Below are positions 31,316-40,800 of a DNA stretch of 64,000 nucleotides, one piece after another. The DNA is from Actinomycetota bacterium (lineage in GTDB: Bacteria; Actinomycetota; Nitriliruptoria; Nitriliruptorales; Nitriliruptoraceae), in contig JAHWKY010000008.1 in NCBI GenBank assembly GCA_019347575.1, positions 94,940 through 158,939 of the forward strand. Reading direction: 5' to 3'. The notes beneath the pieces are model-generated. The model was not told the DNA's origin. It saw only the letters and a program-made list of their open reading frames with translations, and searched no databases. Position 1 is the first letter of the stretch. Every line of letters begins with the position of its first letter. The position numbers were made by a program, and so were the translations under genes.

Positions 31316-32767
31316 TCAGGCGCCGATGAGGTGCGCGCGGACGGGCGCGTCAGCGAGGGCAGGGCCCGCAGTGGCGCTCTCGCGAGCCTCGATGACCGCG
31401 ACCTCGCCGCAGAGCTCTACCGGCGTGGCGGCGACCCGCTCGCGTTTCGCACGCCCGTCGAGCAGGAGGCCGATGATGGGCTCAGCGGCCTGTGCCATCG
31501 AGACGAACACGCCGCCGCCCTCCATGGGCTCGGTGGCGATGCCGTGGAGTGCGAGCGCCACCGCCGCATCCTGGGCTTGCTCAGCGTCGAGCACGTAGCC
31601 GCAGGGCGGCGGGTCGGCGTACGAGGTCGACTCCTCACGGCTGCCGAGGACCATGCCGTCGATGGTCGTGTCCTCGTCCTGGCCGTTGAAGAACAGCGGG
31701 ACGTTCCGGTCGGCGCCCTCCTGCGCCTTCTCTTCCTTGGCCTTCTCGCTCTGTGTCGCCACCGCCGCGCCGAGGTCGCGCATGAACCGTAGGGTCTCGT
31801 CGATCGCGTCGACGTGAGCGTTGACGCGACGGTTCTGCAGCCCCGCGGTGTTCAGGTCGCCGGTGCCGTTGTTGGGGTTCTGCGTCACCGCGGTCTCGAG
31901 GAGGATGCTGGCGACGTGACGCAGGCCAAGGGCGTTGCGGGCGATGCCATCATCCCAGTCGCCGGCCGTCTGCGTCACGTGGTAGTCGTCCTCGAGCGCG
32001 CGGTAGCGGCCGTACTCGCCAGCGGTGTAGCCGTCTTCCTCGACACCCTTGGCGACGTAGTCCTCGGCGAGCGTGCGTGCCAGTGCGCGCACGCCCTCGT
32101 GGGCGTTGAGGTTGCGCGGCCACAGGTACAGGACCTCGTCGTCGTAGAACACCGGGACGGATGGGCCGTATTCGTGCAGATCGGCGGCGGCGTCCGGCTG
32201 CCAGTCACGGATGACTTCCGCGATGGCCTGCCCCTCGGCCGTCCGCAGCTGCATGTGATCCCGGTTGATGTCGATGCCCTGGGAGTTCCGCCGGTTGTTG
32301 ACGGCGCGGCCGTCGGGGTTCGCGGTGGGTATGAACAGGATCGTCTGGTGCTGCATCTGCCGGATCAGCGTCGGGTCGTCGGTGAACGCAAGGTCGCGGA
32401 GGTGGATCAGACAGGCCTCGCGCCCCGCCGGCTCGTTCCCGTGCTGCGTGCACACGAACAGGACGACCGGCTCCTTGGACTCGAGTGCCTCCTCTGCCGT
32501 TCGCGGGGCGGTAGCACCGATCGTGACGAGGTGCAGCGGTCGCTCGTGGAGCGTGTGGCCGAGTACCTCCAACCGGACGCGAGACGATCCGGCTGCGACC
32601 GCGTCGAGGAAGTCGAGCTCGCCCTGGTGGCTGGTCCAGTCCGCCCCGCCGTTGTCCTCGAACTCGGTCGTCGGCGGGGTGGTCTCCTGCCCGGACGCGG
32701 CCAGCGGCAGGAGCGCCGCAGCGAGCGCCGCGACAGCGGTGACGATGATGGGACGGAGCGTGCGCAC
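31316..32767 (-). CDS. Secreted M14-family zinc carboxypeptidase
   Basis: 483 residues with a signal peptide (RPIIVTAVAALAAALLPLAASG). The M14 zinc motif is CTQHGNEPAGREACL (HxxE near residue 95), followed by FIPTANPDGRAVNNRRNSQGIDINRDH (substrate-binding Asn and Arg) and the third zinc ligand in DAAADLHEYGP. The catalytic Glu is probably in ASILLETAVT. The GTG at 32767 has GGAGGGG six bases upstream; the open frame further upstream is not supported. It is the first gene of the M14-M6-S15 set. A C-terminal 120-residue extension of unknown role contains two cysteines. Confidence 0.9.
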   Translation of the reverse strand: MRTLRPIIVTAVAALAAALLPLAASGQETTPPTTEFEDNGGADWTSHQGELDFLDAVAAGSSRVRLEVLGHTLHERPLHLVTIGATAPRTAEEALESKEPVVLFVCTQHGNEPAGREACLIHLRDLAFTDDPTLIRQMQHQTILFIPTANPDGRAVNNRRNSQGIDINRDHMQLRTAEGQAIAEVIRDWQPDAAADLHEYGPSVPVFYDDEVLYLWPRNLNAHEGVRALARTLAEDYVAKGVEEDGYTAGEYGRYRALEDDYHVTQTAGDWDDGIARNALGLRHVASILLETAVTQNPNNGTGDLNTAGLQNRRVNAHVDAIDETLRFMRDLGAAVATQSEKAKEEKAQEGADRNVPLFFNGQDEDTTIDGMVLGSREESTSYADPPPCGYVLDAEQAQDAAVALALHGIATEPMEGGGVFVSMAQAAEPIIGLLLDGRAKRERVAATPVELCGEVAVIEARESATAGPALADAPVRAHLIGA

Positions 32768-32988
32768 GGGTTCCCCCTCCGGCTGCCGCGTCGAGGGATC
32801 CGCCCCGACGCGTCTCGTGTGGCGGTTCGGTGGGTGCTTCTCCGTTCGGGTCCCGTTGTCCTGCCTCTGGCGACGGCGCATCCGCTCCGTCGATCTCCCG
32901 CGGCCTGGGCTCCGTGTGGAGTTGTGCTCAGATGTGAGGCCAGGTCTCCACGCAGCGGGGGCGGGGCGCGCGTGCGCCGGGGCCGAGG

Positions 32989-35166
32989 TCAGGGGCTGCG
33001 GAGACCCGTCACGGCGGCGACGAGGGGCTTCTCGAAGCTGCGGCCGTAGGCCTCGCCGACGTTGTCGAGCGTCGGAGCCAGCACGACCATGCGCTGCTCG
33101 CTGTCGATCTCGGTCAGTGGCTGCGTGGTCATCGCGTTGTCCGACTCCGCCACGAGCAGCAGATGCAGGCCGTGCGTGCCGATCGATCCCTGCCAGAACC
33201 GCCGTGGGTTCTCGGTGAGGTAACGGGCGTAGTCGGGGTCCTCGGCGTGGCGCTGGGCGTCCCAGCACTCGCGTGGCAGCGGCTCACCGACCTCCTCGCC
33301 GGTCTCGGGGTCGAGCTCTCGCCAGGTCGCGAACTCGCCGCTGTCGACCTTGCGACTGCGGAGGTGGGGACCGGGCGACGAGCCGGTGCCGTCGTCGAAA
33401 CACGCGTCGTCGCGGTAGTAGGGCGTGGCGAAGACGCTCTGGGCCGCTCCGGGGGTGATCTCCTTCAGCGACCAACGCGTGACCAGCGTCCCGTGCTCCC
33501 CCGCGATCTGCTCCCAGTGCAGGTTGCCGCTGGGCCCGCTGAACCACGGATCGGTGGTGTCGATGTCGTTGTGGACGCACTCGCCGCTGCACCCGTTCGG
33601 GTCGGGGTCGCCCACGGTGACAGGACCACCCAGCGGGTTGCGCTCGTTCACCCATGGGTCATCGAAACGGAACCCGTCGTCGCCCACGTGGAGGTGGCTG
33701 TTGCCGAAGACCTCGTCGTCGATGCCGTCGATCGCGACGCCATCGGCGTTGTTCGGGTTGTAGTAGCGCGACACGGCATCGGCGTTGTAGTCCAGCTGGA
33801 CGTAGATGCCGTCGAGCGGTGGGATGACGTGGACCCGCAGGAAGTTGATCCAGCGGATCTCGTCGCGGTAGAAGATCTCGCGCCGCACGACGTTGGTGCC
33901 GGAGTCGGCGCCCCACGTCTCGCGGATCGTGCGGACCGGGCCGGAGCGCTCGCCCATCAGCTGGCTCGAGCCGCCCCAGTTGTTGACCTCCTCCTCGTAG
34001 CCGCAGCAGGGGGTCTCGCCGCCGGGGCGCTGCTGGAACGCGCGCGCCTTCCACTGGTCGAGCAGGTCGGTGCCGTAGGTCCAGTCGCCCTCCTCATCCT
34101 CCGAGACCGAGATCTCGGTCATGAGCCAGCGACCCTCGTAGCGGAAGCGGTAGCGGGGCGTCGTGATGGTGGCCTGGTCGCCGGGGCGGCGCTGGCGGAT
34201 CTCCTCGCCCTCGTCGTCGCCGATGCACTCGCCGGTCGCGGGGTCGTGGTAGGGGCCGGGCAGCGCCGCCCCGTAGTTCTCGTAGCTCGACTCGCTGAAC
34301 AGGAACACGTTGGCGTCGGGGTCGCGCTCGTAGCGGACGTAGCCGCTGGTGGCGTCGAACGCCGGGGCGGGGCCGCCCGTCTCGGTGAGACCGACGTAGA
34401 CGTAGCTGGTGACGCCGGAGTGGGGGTCGGTCAGTGCGATGTCGTGCATCGCGAGGATGCCTGGCGGCGTCGGAGCGGTCGGGGGTGCCGGCTCGCCGGC
34501 ATCACGTGCCATGAACACGATCTCGTCGTCGCTGTCGAGTCCCTGCACCGGGTCGACCGCGACGTCGCTGTCGGGCATCGCGAGGCAGGGGTCGTCGGGG
34601 TGGCTGGCGCGCCAGCGGAAGCCCTCGCGGTCGAACGCGTAGCTCAGGTGCTGGTCGGTCTCGGAGTAGAAGGCGAACCCGCTGCGGTTGTTGGACAGGA
34701 ACCGCGGGAACATCTCGTCGACCTGCAGCGGGATCTGCTCGAACGCCTCGCCGGTCCAGCGGTAGCCGAGGATGCGGTCCGTCGGTGGGCCGCTGACGGG
34801 TGCGAGCGCCCCGCTGGAGACCCACGGGTCCTCGTACGTGTTGGTCGTGCACGGATCATCGGGCGTGACCGGCGTCTCGTCGATACCGCCAGCGCAGCGC
34901 TTGCCGTCCGCGGACCCCGGGTGCACGGACTGGTCGGCGGGGACGGACCACGTCGGGAACGAATCCCCGGTCAGGACGACCGGTTCGGTGTCGCGGACCG
35001 GGTCGGTCGCGATCGATGCGGGGTCGTCGGGCAGCAGCTCGGTGACCACCTCCTCGGGCCCCGCGGCCTCGGCGCCACGCGTGTCCGCGAGGTCGCCGGT
35101 TGCGGCGGCGGAACCGAGCGTGGACGCGGCAAGCGCGAGGACGAGGGTGAGGCGGACGGGGCGCAT
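32989..35166 (-). CDS. Large secreted protein of unknown function
   Basis: 725 residues with a signal peptide (MRPVRLTLVLALAASTLGSAAA). I do not recognise a family. The sequence is aromatic and Asp/Gly-rich like extracellular beta-propeller or beta-sandwich proteins (GYRWTGEAFEQIPLQVDEMF, FRYEGRWLMTEISVSEDEEG, WINFLRVHVIPPLDG). About ten cysteines, including an adjacent pair in ETPCCGYEEE, suggest several disulfides. The C-terminal part (IGTHGLHLLLVAESDNAMTT) is well ordered. The ATG at 35166 places the signal peptide at the N-terminus. It lies 221 bp upstream of the M14 gene on the same strand, and the 32768-32988 gap holds nothing I recognise. Its place among exported hydrolases suggests a surface or degradative role. 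Confidence 0.7.
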   Translation of the reverse strand: MRPVRLTLVLALAASTLGSAAATGDLADTRGAEAAGPEEVVTELLPDDPASIATDPVRDTEPVVLTGDSFPTWSVPADQSVHPGSADGKRCAGGIDETPVTPDDPCTTNTYEDPWVSSGALAPVSGPPTDRILGYRWTGEAFEQIPLQVDEMFPRFLSNNRSGFAFYSETDQHLSYAFDREGFRWRASHPDDPCLAMPDSDVAVDPVQGLDSDDEIVFMARDAGEPAPPTAPTPPGILAMHDIALTDPHSGVTSYVYVGLTETGGPAPAFDATSGYVRYERDPDANVFLFSESSYENYGAALPGPYHDPATGECIGDDEGEEIRQRRPGDQATITTPRYRFRYEGRWLMTEISVSEDEEGDWTYGTDLLDQWKARAFQQRPGGETPCCGYEEEVNNWGGSSQLMGERSGPVRTIRETWGADSGTNVVRREIFYRDEIRWINFLRVHVIPPLDGIYVQLDYNADAVSRYYNPNNADGVAIDGIDDEVFGNSHLHVGDDGFRFDDPWVNERNPLGGPVTVGDPDPNGCSGECVHNDIDTTDPWFSGPSGNLHWEQIAGEHGTLVTRWSLKEITPGAAQSVFATPYYRDDACFDDGTGSSPGPHLRSRKVDSGEFATWRELDPETGEEVGEPLPRECWDAQRHAEDPDYARYLTENPRRFWQGSIGTHGLHLLLVAESDNAMTTQPLTEIDSEQRMVVLAPTLDNVGEAYGRSFEKPLVAAVTGLRSP

Positions 35167-35240
35167 CGGGGCGTGCTCCGGCTGAGGAGAGGGGTTACCC
35201 CGGGTACTTCGTCGCCCGCCCCGCCATCTCCTGCACTTGA

Positions 35241-35354
35241 ACCTCAGCGTGTGCATCTGGACCCGGTAGGCGGGTCGATCTGCACCCGCTGCATGGTGGA
35301 CCACCTCAGCGTGTGCATCTGGACCCGGTAGGCGGGTCGATCTGCACCCGCTGC
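35241..35354. repeat. 52-bp tandem repeat beside the GH92 stop codon
   Basis: Identical-looking copies at 35241-35292 and 35303-35354, period 62 bp. Each contains a nested hairpin: GTGCA...TGCAC outer arms and GACCCG / CGGGTC inner arms. The second copy ends 2 bp from the GH92 stop (35357), so on the minus strand two hairpins follow the gene end directly. The stretch at 7131-7165, before glgE, looks like a diverged relative, but that match is weak. Confidence 0.88.
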
Positions 35355-35356
35355 GG

Positions 35357-37675
35357 TCAGGCGCGGCAGCCGAAGGCGGCGAGGTCGTGGGTGGACAGGC
35401 TCGGCGGGGCGGCGCCCGCGCCGGTGCCCCACTCGCTCGGCGCGACGCCCATCTCGAAGGAGACGGTGCCGCCGTCCGCGACCTCGGACTCGGCGAACCA
35501 GGTGCGTTCGAGCGGCGCCCCGTCGAGGCTCGCGCTCTGCACGTACTTCGCGGCGAAGTTCGCGCCGGGCGCCTCGATGACGAGGTCGCCGTCGGGGCGG
35601 TGGATCGTGGCGCGCTCGAACGTGGGTGAGCCGACGGTGTAGATCGGGGCGCCGGGCGTGATGGGGAACACGCCCAGCATCGTCCAGACGAGCCACCCCG
35701 ACAGCGCCCCGAGGTCGTCGTTGCCCGGCAGGCCGTCGTAGGTCGGCGTGAAGAGCGAGGCGACGCCACGAGCCACCGCCTGGGTCTTCCATGGCGCCCC
35801 GACCCAGTTGTAGAGGTACGGCGCTTCGAGGTCGTGCTCGTTGCCCGGGGCGTACTGGTTGCCGTAGTAGAAGATGCCGAACACGGTCGCTTGGTTCTGC
35901 ACCTTCGGCCACGCGACGGGGATGGTCCCGGTCAGCGGCAGCCCGAAGAAGGCGTCGAGGCGCTGCTCGACGTCGACGCCGGCATCGGCCATGCCGCCGA
36001 CCAGCCCCGCGAGGTCCTGCATCGCGAGCCACGAGTACTGCCAGGAGGTGCCCTCCTGGAAGCCGTAGCCGTTCTCGGGGTAGAAGTCGGCCAGCCAGGT
36101 CCCGTCCGCGTCGCGGGGCCGGATGAACCCGGTCTCGGGGTCGAGCAGGTTGCGGTAGTTGGTCGCCGTCTCCAGCACCCGGTCGCGGTCCTCCTCAGCG
36201 CCCCACCGATCGGCGACCAGACCGAGCGCGAGGTCGGCGAAGCCGTACTCGAGCGTCGTGCCCGCATCGCGTGTTCCCCCCGTGAGCAGGTCGGTCGGCC
36301 CGGACGGCGGGCCGACCGGGAGGTAGCCGAGGTCGCGGTAGGCGGGCTTGCGCGCGTCGTAGCGTTCCAGCATCTCGGCCAGCAGCGTCTCCCGCAGCGC
36401 CGCATGCGACGGGTCGTCGAGCAGCCCGCGGCACACGCCTTCGGCGATGAACGGCAGCACCGGGTCGCCCGACATGTAGCCGGGGTCGTTGGGGCCGAGC
36501 TGCCACCGGGGAAGGTGGCCGCGCTTCTCGGCGAAGTCAGCCAGCGAGTACAGCATGTCCTCGTAGCGCTCGGGGTCGATCACCGCCAGCAGCGCGTTCT
36601 GGCCGTTCTTGGAGTCCCACAGCGAGAACTGGGTGTAGCGCGGCCGCTCGCGGTGGTGGATGGCGCCGTCGCCGCCGGGGTAGCGGCCGTCGACGTCGGA
36701 CAGCAGGTTGGGGAACAGCTGCGCGTGGTACAGCGCGGTGTAGAAGCTGGTCCGTTCGAGGTCGGTGCCGCCCTCGATCTCGATCGCGTCGAGCGCCCCG
36801 TCCCACGCCGTCTCCGCGTCGGCTACGACCGCCCCGAAGTCCCAGCCCGGGTTCTCGGTGTCGAGGTTGCGGACGGCGCCGTCGATGTCGGTGAAGCTCA
36901 TGCCGACCTTGACGATCACCTCGTCGACGCCCTCAGCGAACTCGAGCACCGCCGTCGGCTGGCCGTCGAGCGAGGTCACGGCCGTGCCCGCGGGGTCGGT
37001 CAGCGTGAAGGGCTGGTTGGCACGGACGGCGTAGTGGATGTCCATCGGCCCCGAGACGTCGTCGTGGACGGTGCCCACCACGAGGCTCGGGTCGTCGGGG
37101 TGCAGCGCCACGGTCGCGTCCTTCAGCCCGCGCAGGCTCCGGGACGGGTCGATCACGACCTTCGGGGCGACCCCGAGGGGGTACTCGTAGCGGTGCATGC
37201 CGGTGCGCTCGGTCGCGGTCAGCTCGGCGATCACCCCGTAGCGCTCGAGGATGACGCTGTAGTAGCCGGCCTCGGCCACCTCCCCTGCGCGGTCGAACGG
37301 CGAGGCGTAGAAGGGAATGGGGGCCGAGCCGGGGTGCGACTGGCGGCGAGCGTCCACCTCACCGTGCATCGGGAACAGCGGCACGTGTCCGCCCTGCCAC
37401 ACGCCCGCGGACATGTGGGTGTGACTGAAGCCGGTGATCACGCTGTTGGTGATGTAGTAACCGCCGTAGTTCAGAGGGCCCTCGGCGGTGTCGGGGCCGA
37501 GCCCGACCATCCCGTGAGGCAGCACCGGACCGGGGTTGGTGAAGCCCGGGGCGTAGGAGCCGATCATCGGGTCGACGTACTCCCGGGGCGTCACCGCGCC
37601 CCGCTCGGCCGCGGGCACCGCCGGGGCGGCGGCGACAACCGCGAACGCGGCGAGACCGGCGAGCAAGCGACGCAT
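35357..37675 (-). CDS. Secreted GH92-family alpha-mannosidase
   Basis: 772 residues with a signal peptide (LLAGLAAFAVVAAAPAVPAA). GH92 enzymes are calcium-dependent exo-alpha-mannosidases that trim mannose from glycans. The family motifs are in order: YVDPMIGS near residue 37, LPHGMVGLGPDT, ITGFSHTHMSAGVWQGG, FSLWDSKNGQNALLAV, FQEGTSWQYSWLAMQD (probable catalytic Glu) and GNDDLGALSGWLVWTMLGVFP. Length matches the family. It is transcribed divergently from the ceramidase-like gene across a 167-bp region with nested inverted repeats. A 52-bp tandem hairpin repeat follows its stop. Confidence 0.95.
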   Translation of the reverse strand: MRRLLAGLAAFAVVAAAPAVPAAERGAVTPREYVDPMIGSYAPGFTNPGPVLPHGMVGLGPDTAEGPLNYGGYYITNSVITGFSHTHMSAGVWQGGHVPLFPMHGEVDARRQSHPGSAPIPFYASPFDRAGEVAEAGYYSVILERYGVIAELTATERTGMHRYEYPLGVAPKVVIDPSRSLRGLKDATVALHPDDPSLVVGTVHDDVSGPMDIHYAVRANQPFTLTDPAGTAVTSLDGQPTAVLEFAEGVDEVIVKVGMSFTDIDGAVRNLDTENPGWDFGAVVADAETAWDGALDAIEIEGGTDLERTSFYTALYHAQLFPNLLSDVDGRYPGGDGAIHHRERPRYTQFSLWDSKNGQNALLAVIDPERYEDMLYSLADFAEKRGHLPRWQLGPNDPGYMSGDPVLPFIAEGVCRGLLDDPSHAALRETLLAEMLERYDARKPAYRDLGYLPVGPPSGPTDLLTGGTRDAGTTLEYGFADLALGLVADRWGAEEDRDRVLETATNYRNLLDPETGFIRPRDADGTWLADFYPENGYGFQEGTSWQYSWLAMQDLAGLVGGMADAGVDVEQRLDAFFGLPLTGTIPVAWPKVQNQATVFGIFYYGNQYAPGNEHDLEAPYLYNWVGAPWKTQAVARGVASLFTPTYDGLPGNDDLGALSGWLVWTMLGVFPITPGAPIYTVGSPTFERATIHRPDGDLVIEAPGANFAAKYVQSASLDGAPLERTWFAESEVADGGTVSFEMGVAPSEWGTGAGAAPPSLSTHDLAAFGCRA

Positions 37676-37705
37676 CGAGGCTCCGAGCTAGGGACGATGG
37701 GAAGC

Positions 37706-37810
37706 CTTCGACCCCCGCGGCCGCTTCCCCTGCCGAGTGGGAGCAGGTCTGCGCGTAGCCGCACCGATCTGCTCCCACCGGGGGAGGAGTCAGGGGGTCG
37801 GGGGTCGAAG
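37706..37810. promoter_or_regulatory. Nested inverted repeats between divergent GH92 and ceramidase genes
   Basis: Outer arms CTTCGACCCCC (37706-37716) and GGGGGTCGAAG (37800-37810) enclose inner arms GTGGGAGCAG (37737-37746) and CTGCTCCCAC (37769-37778). All are perfect matches. The element fills most of the shared upstream region of two divergent exported-enzyme genes, so a shared operator or cruciform is plausible; promoter boxes were not identified. Confidence 0.55.
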
Positions 37811-37842
37811 CCTCCACCCGACCCCCCTCCTCAGGTAGGACC

Positions 37843-40800
37843 ATGCGCTCGTTCCTCGCACCGCTCGTCGCGGCCGCCCTCACCGTCGGGGCGCTCGTCG
37901 CCGCCCCGACCGTCTCCATCGCCTCGGCCGACGACGCCATCGCTGACTGGGACGGCATCCGCGCCGGTGTCGGCATCGCGGATGCCACGTGGCACGTCGG
38001 AGCTTCGAGCGGCCAGTACAGCGACTTCGCCTTCCCGACCGGCGCGGTGAGCGGCGGCGACGTCGACCCCCACCACCACGCGACCTACAAGTCCAGCTCC
38101 TACGGGGTGCAGTCGCGGCTGACGGTCCGCGCGCTGGTGGTCGAGGGGACCAACGGCGAGCGCGTCGCGCTGCTGAAGTCGGACAACTACCTGGCGCAGG
38201 ACCTGCTGCTGCGCCGCGTCGGCCAGCTGCTGGCTGACGACCCGGGATCGCAGATCGGCTACGACGACATCCTCCACGCCGCGTCCCACAACCACAGCTC
38301 GCCCTACTACTCCACGCCGTCGTGGGGTGTCTGGCTGTTCCAGGACGCGATGGACCTGCGCATGCTGGAGTACCAGGCGCAGGCGATGTACCGGGCCATC
38401 CGCGAAGCTGAGATCGACCTCGCCCCGGCGCGCATGGGCGCCACGACCGTCCACCACGAGCTCTACAAGGGCAACATCATGCGTCCGCAGACCGCGGACG
38501 ACGGCTCGCCCGCCGGGTTCCCCAACGATTACGGCGACGAGGGCCTGCCCGTGCTGCGGTTCGACCGGCTCACCGAGGACGGCTTCGAGCCGATGGGCAT
38601 CTGGATGAACTGGGGCCAGCATCCCGAGTCGCTCGACGGCTACGACCTCATCACCGCCGACTTCCTCGCCCCGCTCGAGCGCTTCGTCGAGCGCGACACC
38701 GGCGCGAAGCTCGTGTTCAGCCAGGGCGACGTCGGCTCCGCCGAGGGCCCCTACGACGGCTGGAACCGCGGCCGCATGGACGATGGCACGCTGATCGCGT
38801 GGGCCCACATCGGACACGCCCAGACCGAGCGGGGCGCGCGCCTGCTCGCCGACGCGGTCGTCGAGGGCTTCGAGGCCATCGGGCAGGGCGAGGGCGACGT
38901 CCCCTACGCCACCCACTTCGAGGTGGGTGCGATCAACGGCTGGGTGCCCGGCCCGATCAGCCACCCCTACCCCAGCGTCTCCAACTGCCGCACCGAGCCG
39001 ACCGTCGAGGGCGATCCCGGCTCACCCATCCTCGGCCTGCCCGACTGCGCCCGCAGCGGGGCGCTCGGCTCGCCGCTCGACCCGCTCTACGAGAACCTGC
39101 GGGCCCACGGCCTGCCGGTCCCGGCCAACTACGACGCCCCGTCGTTCACCGGCGTGCAGGAGAACGTGCGCCTGCGCCTGCAAGCGATCAAGCTCGGCGA
39201 CATCATCATCGCGTCGTGCGCGTGCGAGGCCCAGGTCGATCTGATCCTCAACTTCGAGAGCCGCGCGAACGACGTCGTCGGCGACCTGCACGACGGCTTC
39301 GACTGGTTCGAGGACCCCAACACGACCTGCACCCAGGGGGAGTCCGGGGAGTGGACCTGCCAGTACGCCGACCCGGAGGCGCGCGGCGGACGGAGCTGGA
39401 CCTTCAGTGACGCCGCGTACCAGCGCTACCAGGCCCAGGTCCACAACCCCGCCGACGGCTGGGACGAGCTCGACTACGCCCCGTACGCCAACAGCGAGCC
39501 CGACGACCCGGCCGAGATCAAGGGCAACTTCACCACCGAGGAGCTGGACGAGCAGACCGGCTACGCGCTCGCCATCGGCGTCGGCCACGCCGGCGACTAC
39601 AACGGCTACACGGTCAGCTACCGCGAGTACATGGGCTACGACCACTACCGCAAGGCGCTGACGAGCCACGGCCCCCACACCGCCGACTACATGTCGACGT
39701 GGATGACGCGGATGGCGCGGGACCTCAACGACCCGAGCTACTCGTACGTCGAGGAGATGACCGCACAGGACCCGACCACGGTGGCACGGCTCGCCGCCGA
39801 CGAGGCCCGCCAGGTCGCCCAGAGCGAGCTGCTCGGCCGTGCGGCTGGCACCGCCTACACAGCGTGGCTCGCGGCGTTGCCCGCTGACGTCGGACCGGCG
39901 GAGATCCTCGCCGATGGCCAGCCCGGCGATGTCAGCCGCTTCGACGCCGCCACCGTCACGTGGCGGGGCGGGTCCAACGCGGTCGACAACCCCACCGTGG
40001 TCGTCGAGCGTGAGGTCGACGGGGCGTGGCAGCCGTTCGCTGACATGTCCGGCGAGGTCCAGACGATGCTGGACATGCCCAACGGCGTGCAGGGTGTCGC
40101 CGACACCTACACCGGCAGCCAGGAGTGGCGGTGGACCGCCAGCTTCGAGGCGTTCACGGGCGGGCCGAACCCGGCGCTGGGATCGACGCCTCCGGGCGAG
40201 TACCGCTTCGTGATCGACGGCGTGATCAGCGGTGGTCTCGGCGAGGGCAGGAGCACCTACCACCTCGAGTCGGACTCGTTCACGGTCTCGGTGTGGGACG
40301 GCATCCCCGCCCCGACCGTCTCCGTCGACGGTGATGTCGTCACCGTTCAGACGGAGCGGGTCCTGTACCCGAGGACCTACGAGTCCGACTTCCCCTTCGT
40401 GTCCGACGACGGGCGCGGCGGCCTGGTCGATCCCGAGACCGGCGAGGCCGTGCCCGACGATCTGCGCGTCTGCGAGACGTGCTCGTTCCGGGCGTGGGCG
40501 TTCGAGGGTGAGGTGGCGGCCGTCGATGTCACGATCCGGCGGACCGACGGCTCCGAGGAGATCGTGGGGGCGACACCGGCGGGCGACGGCAGGTGGACGG
40601 TCAGTGGGCTGCAGCTCGCCGACGGCGACGAGGTCGTCGTCGCGGCCGGGGGTGTCCGCGACCAGGACGGCAACGTCAACGGTCTCGGCTCCGACGTCGA
40701 GGTCGTGACGCTCACGCTGTCGGGTACCGACGAGGTGATCATCCGACCCGCGCTGCCCGATGCCGCCCAGGATGGTCGAACACCTGCCGGGTCCAGCCAC

